Virus record (IMG/VR): IMGVR_UViG_3300009180_000080
Location: 1-42,121 of that record
DNA: 42,121 nt
Reading direction: 5' to 3' (one strand)
DNA from: a virus
The notes under the pieces were generated by a model. It was not told where the DNA came from. It did no database searches and was given only the letters and a program-made list of their open reading frames with translations. Every line of letters begins with the position of its first letter. Within the stretch, counting starts at the first letter, position 1. Position numbers and translations under genes: made by a program. Positions 6,444 through 14,427 of this stretch are shown here, piece by piece.

Positions 6444-7535
6444 TTATATATCAAATCTATCTACATTAACAACTTTTGGAAAACGAGGTATTCCATCAGC
6501 TGTTAGTTCAAAGTATTTTACTGTTGCTTTTTTACCTATTAATTCTTGTTTTTGTGACCATAACTCAATTAAATACTCTTGAGTACCATTTACAGTACTA
6601 AAGAACATATCGCCTTTTTTAGTCTTAAATAACATTTGACCTACCATACCAGTTAACTTACCACTACCTTCATATACATCTAAAATTTCAAACTCATCGT
6701 CTTCAAATGTCTTGTATTTCAATAATGTTTTACTTCGTTTATTTTCATAGTCACCACTCAATGTACGAATCATCAAACCTTCATAACCTTGTTCAATATA
6801 CTCACTGTATTTACTTAACATATCAGCTTCACTTTGAGCTAAATGTGTTTCAACCATTATAATGTGTTCGTCATGATAAAATTTGTATAACGCAATCTTC
6901 CTAACATCGAATCGGCCGACATTAGATGGTACGTCGTAGATCCAATATTGGATGAGTTTTTTCGATTCTTCCAAATCTTGGCTTGTTGGTTTCGTTTTTT
7001 TAACAAGACTACAAATCGTGTTGAAATTATTTTTGTCTCTGTAATATAATTCTCCATCTAATATTAAATCTGGGTTTGCTAAAAAATGATGTTTTAATGA
7101 TTCAAATATATGAGGTGCACTAATGATTTGTTTACCATTACGAGTCCACATACCATCTGATTTAACTATACATCTAATTCCATCTAATTTTGGTTGTACA
7201 TTTACTGGATATGTCAATTTTGCTTTATAGTCTTCATACTTGTGAGCTAACATTGGTTTAAATGGTGTTGGTTTATCAACATCATTAATGTCTTCAAAAC
7301 TACCTAATTCTAAACGTTTACGTCTCATAGCAGTTGCTTCAGCTAATGCTTGTTCTTCAGCTGTGGTGCTATTCTTTTTATTAATGTTTTTAGGATAACA
7401 AACAGTCCACTCAGCTTCAGTTTTAATTCCATCTACATAACCACTAATTGTTCTGTATTTGTCAGCTTCAACCTCAATTGTCCACTCAAGCACTTTTCCG
7501 CTTACGGCCTTTTTGTATATTGTTTTTAACTTCAT
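6444..7535 (-). CDS. ATP-dependent DNA ligase with N-terminal WGR-like domain
   Basis: 363 residues. Residues 1-70 resemble a WGR-like fold (KAVSGKVLEWTIEVE, then the TTAEEQALAEA linker) seen in some phage ligases. The nucleotidyltransferase core starts at about residue 95. Motif I is QPKLDGIR with Lys116 as the AMP acceptor; then DGELY (motif III region), EGLMIR (motif IV) and LLKYK (motif V). The C-terminal part (DVYEGSGKLTGMVGQMLFK) is the OB domain. It seals nicks during replication and repair. It overlaps the 96-residue gene by 50 nt and precedes uvsE. Confidence 0.92.
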   Translation of the reverse strand: MKLKTIYKKAVSGKVLEWTIEVEADKYRTISGYVDGIKTEAEWTVCYPKNINKKNSTTAEEQALAEATAMRRKRLELGSFEDINDVDKPTPFKPMLAHKYEDYKAKLTYPVNVQPKLDGIRCIVKSDGMWTRNGKQIISAPHIFESLKHHFLANPDLILDGELYYRDKNNFNTICSLVKKTKPTSQDLEESKKLIQYWIYDVPSNVGRFDVRKIALYKFYHDEHIIMVETHLAQSEADMLSKYSEYIEQGYEGLMIRTLSGDYENKRSKTLLKYKTFEDDEFEILDVYEGSGKLTGMVGQMLFKTKKGDMFFSTVNGTQEYLIELWSQKQELIGKKATVKYFELTADGIPRFPKVVNVDRFDI

Positions 7536-7776
7536 CTTTATTTTGGAAAAATTTATTTTGACTTCTTTCTTGTTTTTTAACTTCTTTAACTGCTTTTACT
7601 TCTTGAGCAAATTGTTTTTCTGTTTTGTGATATTTAATACTTACAGATACAGGTCCTGTTGTTGTAATATCTAAATCATATGTCCAAGTTGTGTCTAAGT
7701 CTTCACCTTTAAATACACGTGTGAATTTACGTGGTGATTCTTCTCTTGGTTCTTCTTTTGGTCTGCCTCTACTCAT
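7486..7776 (-). CDS. Hypothetical basic protein
   Basis: 96 residues, with an arginine/glutamate-rich start (MSRGRPKEEPREESPRKF), a central beta segment (TWTYDLDITTTGPVSVSIKY) and a Lys-rich helical tail. The AT-hook-like RGRP at residues 3-6 hints at nucleic-acid contact. It shares one base with the gene upstream (TAATG) and overlaps the ligase start by 50 nt. Function unknown. Confidence 0.66.
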   Translation of the reverse strand: MSRGRPKEEPREESPRKFTRVFKGEDLDTTWTYDLDITTTGPVSVSIKYHKTEKQFAQEVKAVKEVKKQERSQNKFFQNKDEVKNNIQKGRKRKSA

Positions 7777-7946
7777 TAAAATAATTCTTTAAATTTATTC
7801 GGGTCAATATTCTTACCCATTTCTTTTAATTTTTGTGCTTCTTCATCTTTACGAAGCATTTCATCAGCCAAACGTTCTAATTGTTTTTGTTTAGCTTTGA
7901 TTTGTTTTTGTTGTTTTTTATATTCTGAAAATTCTTTATCTTTCAT
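7776..7946 (-). CDS. Small coiled-coil protein
   Basis: 56 residues, almost entirely one Lys/Gln/Glu helix (KDKEFSEYKKQQKQIKAKQ...), ending NKFKELF. I chose the ATG at 7946 rather than an in-frame upstream start at 7982. A TATATT box lies exactly 7 nt upstream of it, and the longer version would translate the promoter itself. Confidence 0.7.
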   Translation of the reverse strand: MKDKEFSEYKKQQKQIKAKQKQLERLADEMLRKDEEAQKLKEMGKNIDPNKFKELF

Positions 7947-7953
7947 CTTATAT

Positions 7954-7982
7954 AATATAACAAAAAAAAGAGAGAGAATCAA
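7954..7982 (-). promoter_or_regulatory. Class 1 promoter TTGATT-17-TATATT fused to a terminator
   Basis: -10 TATATT (7954-7959), 17-bp spacer, -35 TTGATT (7977-7982) lying in the loop and arm of the hairpin at 7971-7994. The leader before the ATG is 7 nt. Confidence 0.66.
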
Positions 7983-7994
7983 AAAATTCTCTCT
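7971..7994 (-). terminator. Intrinsic terminator after the 95-aa gene
   Basis: A 9-bp stem (AGAGAGAAT with ATTCTCTCT), 6-nt loop, then a T run on the minus strand. It begins 8 nt after the stop of the Lys/Pro-rich membrane protein gene. Confidence 0.75.
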
Positions 7995-8001
7995 TCTTTA
8001 A

Positions 8002-8289
8002 TTACTTAGCGATGTTAGCTTTTGGCTTTGGTTTACGATAAGGTTTTTTCTTTTTAACTGGAACTGGTGTAGCTTCTACTTCAGCTACCGGTTCTAGTTT
8101 TGGAGTTTGTGTTTTAGTTTTTACAACCACATTGTTTACTACTACAATTGGTTCTTCTTCTACTAATGTTGGTTCCTCCATCATAATTGAATGTGAATCG
8201 TCATTCACATCTTCGTTCTTTTCAGTTAAGAAGCGATAAACACCTACTACTACTAGAACGGCACCGATAATTATAATTATGCTTGTCAT
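8002..8289 (-). CDS. Membrane-anchored acidic/Lys-Pro-rich protein
   Basis: 95 residues. Residues 3-20 (SIIIIIGAVLVVVGVYRF) form one N-terminal membrane helix. An acidic segment then leads into a Pro/Lys-rich tail (PVKKKKPYRKPKPKA). The layout, one anchor with an extended tail, resembles spanin or TonB-like periplasm-spanning proteins. As it follows the membrane-anchored glucosaminidase gene by 1 nt, a role in envelope disruption is possible but unproven. It ends at a terminator. Confidence 0.7.
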   Translation of the reverse strand: MTSIIIIIGAVLVVVGVYRFLTEKNEDVNDDSHSIMMEEPTLVEEEPIVVVNNVVVKTKTQTPKLEPVAEVEATPVPVKKKKPYRKPKPKANIAK

Positions 8290-8290
8290 T

Positions 8291-8857
8291 TTAAAATTTA
8301 CTTTTTAATTTATAATCATTTACTATTTGTTTTACTTTTACTGAGTATGTATTATTTCCTTCACAGTAAATTTTATCTAAAATAGTATAGTATTGTTGTT
8401 CAGTAACATTAACATTATTACCAAATACTGATTCTTGCCATAGTTTATAATCTAATGTACTTTCTTTCCAAGATTCAAAAACAGCAAATCCATTTTCTTC
8501 ACCTAATGCTAAAGTACTGCGTGTATGAGCATATCTCATTCCATATAAATTTTTATTTGATTTACCAACCCCACTACGACCTAAATTAGTTTCAACATAT
8601 GCTTGTGCTGCTACAATATGTGGATATTTAATATCATAACGTTTAAGTAAATCAATTAAATTATCCTGTGTTAATACTGAGTCTTGTCTTTTGTATTCTA
8701 AGTACTTCACTTCAATATTATCTAAAATAGATGATTGAACATATCTTCCTAAGATAAAACTACCAACAATAATCAATAAAATTGATCCTGATAATAGTCT
8801 CATTTTACGTTTGTCTTTAACAAATTGTAAACTATATTTATCAAATTTATATATCAT
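8291..8857 (-). CDS. Membrane-anchored glucosaminidase-type peptidoglycan hydrolase
   Basis: 188 residues. A short cytoplasmic start is followed by a membrane helix at 21-40 and then a glucosaminidase-like domain (GH73/PF01832 type). Its signature is AAQAYVETNLGRSGVGKSN with Glu89 as the likely catalytic acid, then NKNLYGMR (101-108) and FAVFESWKEST. These enzymes cleave GlcNAc-MurNAc bonds. Being anchored, it may act locally at the inner membrane, as an alternative lysin or in late envelope remodelling. The canonical GH19 endolysin is encoded far away at 31566. Confidence 0.85.
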   Translation of the reverse strand: MIYKFDKYSLQFVKDKRKMRLLSGSILLIIVGSFILGRYVQSSILDNIEVKYLEYKRQDSVLTQDNLIDLLKRYDIKYPHIVAAQAYVETNLGRSGVGKSNKNLYGMRYAHTRSTLALGEENGFAVFESWKESTLDYKLWQESVFGNNVNVTEQQYYTILDKIYCEGNNTYSVKVKQIVNDYKLKSKF

Positions 8858-8860
8858 AAC

Positions 8861-9256
8861 TTATTTAATTTGGTCAATCCAATAATTTTTCATAGTGTTA
8901 ACATCAAATGTTACTTCTTTTCCTAAATTAGACATAGTCCAATCTAACAATGCTCCATAACATTCATCTCTGTTTTGAATTTTCACTTCTAAATTTTTAA
9001 TATTTTTAAATTTAGAGTTCATATCAACTATTTTTTTAGTTAAATTATCAACTTGTTTAGTTAAAGCAGTGTTAGTTTCACTAGCTAATCTTAACTCAGC
9101 TTCTAATTCAGCTATTTTGATTTTTTGATTGCTTTGGTTTACGACCTCGTTTTGTATCTGAGGTGTTTGAGGTTTCAACAGTTGATTGATTTGTTTCCAA
9201 TAGTTTTTTAATTTCATAATCATGACTAATTTTTTGTATTTCAGAACATTTTTCAT
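8861..9256 (-). CDS. Coiled-coil protein overlapping its upstream neighbour
   Basis: Up to 131 residues. From about residue 48 it is a clear coiled coil (KIAELEAELRLASETNTALT, then KQVDNLTKKIVDM), followed by a compact end (YGALLDWTMSNLGKE). The N-terminal 48 codons lie inside the 3' end of the gene at 9108-9503 in another frame. No ATG exists between that stop and the coiled coil, so the true start is uncertain: ATGs at 9256, 9223 or 9217 lie in the overlap. Function unknown. Confidence 0.6.
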   Translation of the reverse strand: MKNVLKYKKLVMIMKLKNYWKQINQLLKPQTPQIQNEVVNQSNQKIKIAELEAELRLASETNTALTKQVDNLTKKIVDMNSKFKNIKNLEVKIQNRDECYGALLDWTMSNLGKEVTFDVNTMKNYWIDQIK

Positions 9257-9503
9257 ATTGCTCGGTGTTAATAAAGGTTTTCATACAGCCGCTTAATGCT
9301 ACAGGCCAATCTTCGTGTGTTGAGTAAAGTCTAAATATTTCTCCATCTTCCTCTACTACTACATCACAAACAGCTACTTTTTTAATATTTTTAGCTATAC
9401 CTCGTTTGATAGCTTCTAACAAACAATCAGCTAACTCAGTTGTTTCACTTTCAGCTAAACGTTGAGTAAAATCAACCATTGACTTAACTTTAATTGTTCT
9501 CAT
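9108..9503 (-). CDS. Hypothetical protein with basic tail
   Basis: 131 residues, MRTIKVKSMVDFTQRLAESE..., an alpha/beta body with VAVCDVVVEEDGEIFRLYST, then a low-complexity basic tail with RGRKPK, an AT-hook-like sequence. Coupled by ATGA to the 88-residue gene upstream. The tail region is shared with the overlapping coiled-coil gene. Function unknown. Confidence 0.72.
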   Translation of the reverse strand: MRTIKVKSMVDFTQRLAESETTELADCLLEAIKRGIAKNIKKVAVCDVVVEEDGEIFRLYSTHEDWPVALSGCMKTFINTEQYEKCSEIQKISHDYEIKKLLETNQSTVETSNTSDTKRGRKPKQSKNQNS

Positions 9504-9766
9504 TTTTTCTTCCTCTCTGATTTAAGTTGAATTTCTTTTTCTAATTGTTCAACAGCAAATTTAGCTCCAGCCATAGGTGAGAAACGTTTTTGTGTGTTTT
9601 GCTCTCTAGCGATTAGACGCTCTTGTCTTTGTTTTTCTTCTAAAGCATCTGCTTGAGCAATCTGCTCAGCTAATGTTAGTGTTCGAGTTTGAGTTTTATT
9701 TTGACGATTAACTCTGTCAAAATTTCTTATTGCTCGATCAAATTCGTCTTGTGCGCATGTTTTCAT
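9500..9766 (-). CDS. Hypothetical helical protein
   Basis: 88 residues, charged and helical (LAEQIAQADALEEKQRQERL), ending LKSERKKK. One Cys near the start, no membrane segment. ATGA overlaps on both sides. Function unknown. Confidence 0.68.
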   Translation of the reverse strand: MKTCAQDEFDRAIRNFDRVNRQNKTQTRTLTLAEQIAQADALEEKQRQERLIAREQNTQKRFSPMAGAKFAVEQLEKEIQLKSERKKK

Positions 9767-10422
9767 ATTATAATTTTATTACTTTTTCTAATATTATCAC
9801 TACCCCACATAGGTTTTAAATTAGTATAGTGGTTTAATTTTTTTACTTCTTCCAATGTCACTGCTAAACTAATTGGTTTAATATGATCTATATGCCATGT
9901 TGTATTATTTTTACCTATACCATGATTATCCCAAGTCATATTTAGTTCAAATTGATTTTCAATATATTCTTTAAATTTATCCCAACTTTCTAAACCTATT
10001 ATTTCCAATGTTGGTTGGTTTTTAATTACCCCAATATTTTTAATACTTTTAAGTATAGCAGATGATAATGCTTTATGTAATCTTTCATTAGGATTTGAAT
10101 AATATCTTTTCATATGATAATTATTATTTTTCATCCACTGTTTTACTTTTTCTTTACCTACAGTTTTATTATATTCAATAACATACGAATCCCATTTTTC
10201 TTTATTATTTTCCCTCCAAACATATGATGTTTCAATAACTTTATCTTTATTATTTAAATAATACTGTGAATGATATTGAGGATTTTGGGATTTAAATTGA
10301 TTATTTTTTAATATACAACATTGTTTACATTTAGGAGATAATCCATCTCCTCTTGATTTATCTTTACTGAATAAAGATAAATTTTTATCTGTTTTACAAA
10401 TTGTACATGTTTTAAATCCCAT
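9763..10422 (-). CDS. HNH endonuclease with N-terminal zinc finger
   Basis: 219 residues. An N-terminal CxxC...CxxC zinc finger (Cys6, Cys9, Cys32, Cys35) is followed by a charged linker and an HNH core, WHIDHIKPIS, then LNHYTNLKPMWGSDNIRKSN. Both the His-Asp-His dyad and the later Asn are present, so it is likely active. Free-standing enzymes of this type nick DNA near their own locus and act as selfish elements. It is flanked by a promoter upstream and coupled by ATGA to the gene after it. Confidence 0.88.
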   Translation of the reverse strand: MGFKTCTICKTDKNLSLFSKDKSRGDGLSPKCKQCCILKNNQFKSQNPQYHSQYYLNNKDKVIETSYVWRENNKEKWDSYVIEYNKTVGKEKVKQWMKNNNYHMKRYYSNPNERLHKALSSAILKSIKNIGVIKNQPTLEIIGLESWDKFKEYIENQFELNMTWDNHGIGKNNTTWHIDHIKPISLAVTLEEVKKLNHYTNLKPMWGSDNIRKSNKIII

Positions 10423-10438
10423 ATTCTCTTATAAATAT

Positions 10439-10467
10439 AATATAACAAAATATTTTAAAAAAACCAA
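10439..10467 (-). promoter_or_regulatory. Class 1 promoter TTGGTT-17-TATATT
   Basis: -35 TTGGTT (10462-10467), 17-bp spacer, -10 TATATT (10439-10444), 16 nt before the ATG of the HNH gene. The class 2 motif ATATTTAT (10431-10438) adjoins it directly downstream. Confidence 0.66.
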
Positions 10468-10470
10468 CTT

Positions 10471-11106
10471 TTATAATCGTGAGATGTATTGATTCTCATC
10501 GAGATCGTCATCGTCTGCTAACCCTAAACTTTTAAAATGATCTAACTGCCAACCTTCTAAGTCCCAAGTTGGTTGTTGTTTTTCAGTTGGTGTATAATCA
10601 TCTTCAATAAATTGAATTTGTTTAGCATTAAAAACTTCATCAACATATAAATAATAACAATTATAACAAAGAATTTCTAAATTTTCCAACCTCCAATTAC
10701 TTTTATTTTTGTCTTTAAAACTAAGTAATAATGGTTGTCTCATATCAGATGCTCTACGTTCATGAAAACTACATCTATAACATTCTGATTTTAGTAAGAC
10801 TTCATTTAATAAACGAGACTTTAATTTGTCTACTGTGTATGATTTTCTAGGTATTCTTCCTTCTAATAAATCTATTAAAGCAGGTTCTTTACCTTTTAAT
10901 GGTAAAAACTTAGGTATACCTTTTCCAAATTGATTTAGATGTTTGTCAAATAATGTTTTACCAGTTGTATCATCATTATACATTTTAGCAAAACGTTTAT
11001 AATGATTATAACTACAGTTTAAATAACGAGCAGCGGCTCTATTAGAACGAGTAGCATTCTGAGCCTTAATAATGTCTTGTTTAGTAAATGTTTTAGCTAG
11101 TGGCAT
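10471..11106 (-). CDS. HNH-fold zinc protein with helix-turn-helix, probably nuclease-inactive
   Basis: 211 residues. Residues 8-45 look like a helix-turn-helix (DIIKAQNATRSNRAAARYLN). A CxxC (CYRC) and a CYNC pair flank LLLSFKDKNKSNWRLENLEI, which has the spacing and DxNxxN..LENL pattern of HNH enzymes. However, the usual His-His/Asp-His pair is replaced by Leu-Ser-Phe. The likely role is therefore DNA binding rather than cleavage; a regulator is one possibility. The acidic C-terminal tail (ADDDDLDEN) is notable. It starts inside the end of the upstream gene. Confidence 0.72.
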   Translation of the reverse strand: MPLAKTFTKQDIIKAQNATRSNRAAARYLNCSYNHYKRFAKMYNDDTTGKTLFDKHLNQFGKGIPKFLPLKGKEPALIDLLEGRIPRKSYTVDKLKSRLLNEVLLKSECYRCSFHERRASDMRQPLLLSFKDKNKSNWRLENLEILCYNCYYLYVDEVFNAKQIQFIEDDYTPTEKQQPTWDLEGWQLDHFKSLGLADDDDLDENQYISRL

Positions 11107-11449
11107 TTTGTTGGTTAATTAGATTCCACAAGTCTTCAGGTGTATTACATGGTACTACAATACCATCACCATCCATTAATTGATTCTCAGTTCCATCTGG
11201 ATTTAGTCTACCATAAAGGTAAAAGTCAATTAAATCCATTCCTTGATCTCCAAAATGTAACAACATTAAGTCTTCTATTATTTTATAATAAAGTTCATTG
11301 TATGTTGAGTAATCTAATCTTAATTCACTAAATAATTTTTCTTGACGATCTAAAGCGTCACCTAAATTATTAATAACACTAATAAAGATTTCTTTTTTGA
11401 TTGAAGAATTTGTTCTGGTTTTACGTTTTATTTCAACGTTACCGAACAT
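11093..11449 (-). CDS. Conserved-type phage protein, unknown function
   Basis: 118 residues from the ATG at 11449, which follows the stop of the 134-residue gene by 1 nt. A longer reading from 11518 would run 69 nt into that gene. It starts MFGNVEIKRKTRTNSSIKKE, then helices (ISVINNLGDALDRQEKLF, KIIEDLMLLHFG) and a C-terminal loop with a DGTENQLMDGDG turn. No family recognised. It overlaps the HNH-fold gene by 14 nt. Confidence 0.7.
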   Translation of the reverse strand: MFGNVEIKRKTRTNSSIKKEIFISVINNLGDALDRQEKLFSELRLDYSTYNELYYKIIEDLMLLHFGDQGMDLIDFYLYGRLNPDGTENQLMDGDGIVVPCNTPEDLWNLINQQNATS

Positions 11450-11450
11450 T

Positions 11451-11855
11451 TTATTCTTCACCGGATTGAGTTTCTTCTGTGTCATCTGTAACCTGTTTTT
11501 CTTTTTGTTTTGTTCCAATTAAATCACTCATTACCCACTGTGATAATGAATCTAATGGAACAATAAAACCTATTGCTGTGAATTTATCTTTTAAGTCCTT
11601 GTCACGATCAATAACAATATCGTATTGGGAAAATTTCTTTTGTAAAAAGGTGGCTAATTGGTTTCCAACATCATTCAAACGAGTACCATCCACTTGAGTA
11701 CTGTCCTTAGGAATAAATTGAATTTTAACGCCAACCTTTGTAGGATTTTTATTTACATCAAACTTTACTGACCAATCAACACCACCAAATTTAGTTGAAT
11801 ATCTTACTGGTCCAGTAATGTTTGAAACTTCTAGTATAGTGTTTAAATTAATCAT
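11451..11855 (-). CDS. Hypothetical protein with class 2 promoter motif
   Basis: 134 residues, beta-rich (FGGVDWSVKFDVN, VGVKIQFIPKD), then an amphipathic helix (VGNQLATFLQKKFSQYDIVI) and an acidic tail ending TQSGEE. No family recognised. It overlaps the end of the glycosyltransferase gene by 8 nt. It has ATATTTAT at 11861-11868, exactly 5 nt before the ATG, so it can be transcribed independently of the sugar island. Confidence 0.7.
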   Translation of the reverse strand: MINLNTILEVSNITGPVRYSTKFGGVDWSVKFDVNKNPTKVGVKIQFIPKDSTQVDGTRLNDVGNQLATFLQKKFSQYDIVIDRDKDLKDKFTAIGFIVPLDSLSQWVMSDLIGTKQKEKQVTDDTEETQSGEE

Positions 11856-12909
11856 TTGTGATAAATATGAGTTCTTTAGAACGATCTGCGAAAGAATTAA
11901 TAGTTATTTTAAAATTATCAATTTCATAAACTCCAGTGTCTGCTGTATCTGCTACTATTTCATTTAATTGACTAATTAATGACCAATTATTAGGTTGTTG
12001 TAAATCAAACTCAACTATAATGTCAAATTCGTTAGAATTTGTTGGGTTTACTTCATTAAACCAATCATCTAATGGACTTGGTTGATAATTAGAAATAATT
12101 GCGCATTTACGGTAAACAGGTGTGAGTATTGGATGTTGATTAGAGTCATTTTTAATCCACGAACCCCATTTTTTAATATAATATTGTTTTGCTTTTTCTT
12201 CAGCTATTTTAAAATAATCATCATTTACACCTATTTTTTCACTCCATCTGTGTCCTCTACATGTTAAATGATAAACAAAAGCATCTCTACTTTGAATTAA
12301 TTCATAACCTGCTAACAACCATCTTTGAAAGATGTCACTGTCTTCATATGGGAATGGAGCAAAACCCCAATCATGACCTCCAATTCTTTGGAAATCGTCT
12401 TTATAAATTACCCATGGGGCAAACATGCCTTTAGTAGTTTCATTATTATGAATAGGTTGAATTTCATTAACATAATTTTCAAATGCTTCAATATTTAAAT
12501 CATCAAAGTCTAATCCAAAGTTTTGAATAATTTTTTCAGGACCTGGTGGATGTAAAGGTGGTTCAATTCTAGTTCCACATACTACTTTACCTGGTCTTAA
12601 ATGTTTAATAGTATTTTCAACATAATTAGGACCCATAATCATATCAGCATGCATAATACCTACAATATCATTAGTAGCCATTTGAATACCTAAATCATAC
12701 AATACTGTATGGCCGTCACGAGTTGGACTTTGATAAATTTTTACATTTCTGTCTAATGATGCTATTTTCAACATCCACCCCCAAGTATCATCTGTGGAAG
12801 CATCATCTAATAAAACAATTTCCACTTCAGGAGCGTGTTTTTTAATTGATTGATAAGCATTTTTTAAATGCCTAAGATTATTGTGGGATGGTATTACTAT
12901 TGAAATCAT
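11848..12909 (-). CDS. Family 2 glycosyltransferase
   Basis: 353 residues. The GT-A N-terminus reads SIVIPSHNNLRHLKNAYQSI, then IVLLDDASTDDTW for the nucleotide-sugar pocket and MHADM as the metal-binding DxD-type motif. GHDWGFAPFPYEDSDIFQRW supplies the ED catalytic-base motif of GT2 enzymes. About 100 extra C-terminal residues are not recognised. Last gene of the sugar island; it overlaps the preceding GT2 gene by 32 nt. Confidence 0.88.
   Translation of the reverse strand: MISIVIPSHNNLRHLKNAYQSIKKHAPEVEIVLLDDASTDDTWGWMLKIASLDRNVKIYQSPTRDGHTVLYDLGIQMATNDIVGIMHADMIMGPNYVENTIKHLRPGKVVCGTRIEPPLHPPGPEKIIQNFGLDFDDLNIEAFENYVNEIQPIHNNETTKGMFAPWVIYKDDFQRIGGHDWGFAPFPYEDSDIFQRWLLAGYELIQSRDAFVYHLTCRGHRWSEKIGVNDDYFKIAEEKAKQYYIKKWGSWIKNDSNQHPILTPVYRKCAIISNYQPSPLDDWFNEVNPTNSNEFDIIVEFDLQQPNNWSLISQLNEIVADTADTGVYEIDNFKITINSFADRSKELIFITND
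11861..11868 (-). promoter_or_regulatory. Class 2 start-site motif ATATTTAT
   Basis: ATATTTAT followed by 5 nt and the ATG at 11855. It lies inside the 3' coding end of the glycosyltransferase gene. The same motif at the same spacing precedes four other genes. Confidence 0.5.
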
Positions 12910-13621
12910 AATTTTGTCCGTATTGTCTTAAATCATAGTATAACAAAGAATACTCACTTTTACCAAAATAAGAATTCATATTTGTTTCAGCATTTCTACA
13001 AAATTCATTAACACCAATATTTATTTTATTTTCTTTAAATGTTAATGAATTCATATGAGTAATAGTATGGTTGTCACTTACTATAGTTTTAAATCCATAT
13101 TTTTCACCTACACAACCAGCATAAAAATCTAATCCCCATCCATAAATTAATTCATCTGGAAAATGTTGTATTTTTTCAGCTATGTCTCTTCTAATTAGAG
13201 GAGCTTGAAAATCAATCCATCTAACTGGTCTTAATCCACCTCCCCAATTCCACATCTGTTTCCAAAAACACTGTTCCATTGAAGCATTAATTACAGTCGC
13301 TGAGTAAATACTAGCGTCTGATTCTTTAGCTTCACGTAATGATGTTGTTAAGAATGAAGGACCATGAAATACTAAGTCATTATTTAAAAAATATAAATAC
13401 TCATGATCTGTGTTTAAAAAGTATTCTAAAGCCGCATTCAACCCACCACCAAAGAAAATATTTTCTTCTAATCTATGGGTAGTTGATTGAGCTAAAGATT
13501 CTTTAGATCCATTGTCTATTACCATTAATTCACATTTAGTGAATAATGGATCTCGTTTTAATTGATTTACTAAATTATCTGTCCATTGAGGCAGATTATG
13601 ATTAAGTGTTGCTACTAACAT
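12878..13621 (-). CDS. Family 2 glycosyltransferase
   Basis: 247 residues. The start (MLVATLNHNLPQWTDNLVNQ), CELMVIDNGSKES, the loop NIFFGGGLNAALEYF and YFLNNDLVF (DxD-like NND) match rhamnosyltransferase-like GT2 proteins. GWGLDFYAGCVGEKYGF is the acceptor-side region. The transferred sugar cannot be told. It starts 2 nt after the upstream stop. Confidence 0.85.
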   Translation of the reverse strand: MLVATLNHNLPQWTDNLVNQLKRDPLFTKCELMVIDNGSKESLAQSTTHRLEENIFFGGGLNAALEYFLNTDHEYLYFLNNDLVFHGPSFLTTSLREAKESDASIYSATVINASMEQCFWKQMWNWGGGLRPVRWIDFQAPLIRRDIAEKIQHFPDELIYGWGLDFYAGCVGEKYGFKTIVSDNHTITHMNSLTFKENKINIGVNEFCRNAETNMNSYFGKSEYSLLYYDLRQYGQNYDFNSNTIPQ

Positions 13622-13623
13622 GT

Positions 13624-14427
13624 TTAAAATTTAAAAGGTGAATTCCAATTAGACTGCATAACTATTCCAAAATAATTTTGTTTAAAATGTTCCTCAGTAT
13701 AACCTAATTGTTTAAAATACTCATATTGTGGTTTGAAATGCATAAATTTAAAAATAGGTTCTATAGGTATTATATCTATTGTTTTATTATATAATAACCA
13801 TTCTCCATACCAAGTAAATTCTGAAGAACAAAAATCAATTAAATTAGAAAAATTTAAAGAATTTGATTGTAAATAAATTTCATCTAAACTTTTCCATACT
13901 TTACTAGACCAAATAACAGGACCTGGACCAAAGTCAAATACTCTTCCTTGTCTTCCAAAAACTTCCATTATTTTATGTCTTTCATCACAATAACTTTGAT
14001 ATGGATCAAATCCTAATACTTCTTTACCGTATCTACTAGTCCAATCAAACAAATCTTTTTGTTCATGTAACACAGTATAAGGAGTAGTATCATCATACAT
14101 AAAGTCAGAGTATTTAAACGGTTTAATAAAATACGAATCTGAGTCTAACATTACGTAATTTTCACATAGATTTAATCTCCAAAAATTACTTTTAACAGTT
14201 TGTTGTGTTTTCCATGTTTGTTGTGAGATGTCAAATATATCTTCATCTGCTATTATATTAACATAATTCACATCAACATTATTTTTAAATAATTCTAATT
14301 CAGACTTAGGAACAGATATGTAGTATGGTATATTATCTACATTATTATTCTTAATTGATTCAATAGATACTTTTAATCTATCTAAGTCTTTAGAATAAGT
14401 TTTAGTATATAAAACTATTTTATCCAT
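13624..14427 (-). CDS. Glycosyltransferase-like protein (resembles the DUF6492 group)
   Basis: 267 residues from the ATG at 14427; a longer start at 14448 is possible. KIVLYTKTYSKDLDRLKVSI and YVMLDSDSYFIKPF (DSDS as metal site) indicate a GT-A fold. FGPGPVIWSSKVW and EFTWYGEWLL resemble the DUF6492 group found in polysaccharide loci; that match is from memory and tentative. The start overlaps the FkbM gene stop by 8 nt. Confidence 0.72.
   Translation of the reverse strand: MDKIVLYTKTYSKDLDRLKVSIESIKNNNVDNIPYYISVPKSELELFKNNVDVNYVNIIADEDIFDISQQTWKTQQTVKSNFWRLNLCENYVMLDSDSYFIKPFKYSDFMYDDTTPYTVLHEQKDLFDWTSRYGKEVLGFDPYQSYCDERHKIMEVFGRQGRVFDFGPGPVIWSSKVWKSLDEIYLQSNSLNFSNLIDFCSSEFTWYGEWLLYNKTIDIIPIEPIFKFMHFKPQYEYFKQLGYTEEHFKQNYFGIVMQSNWNSPFKF

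Noticed and set aside
7946-7982. Longer starts for the coiled-coil protein here and the lipoprotein at 31045
   Set aside because: Both would translate the TATATT promoter box; the internal ATGs sit exactly 7 nt from it, and the second gives a proper lipoprotein signal peptide.
9108-9140. -1 programmed frameshift at the A-run in the tail of the 131-aa gene
   Set aside because: The heptamer A AAA AAT is present, but the -1 frame reaches TAG after two codons; only a +1 shift would join the coiled-coil frame, which is kept as an open question in the findings.
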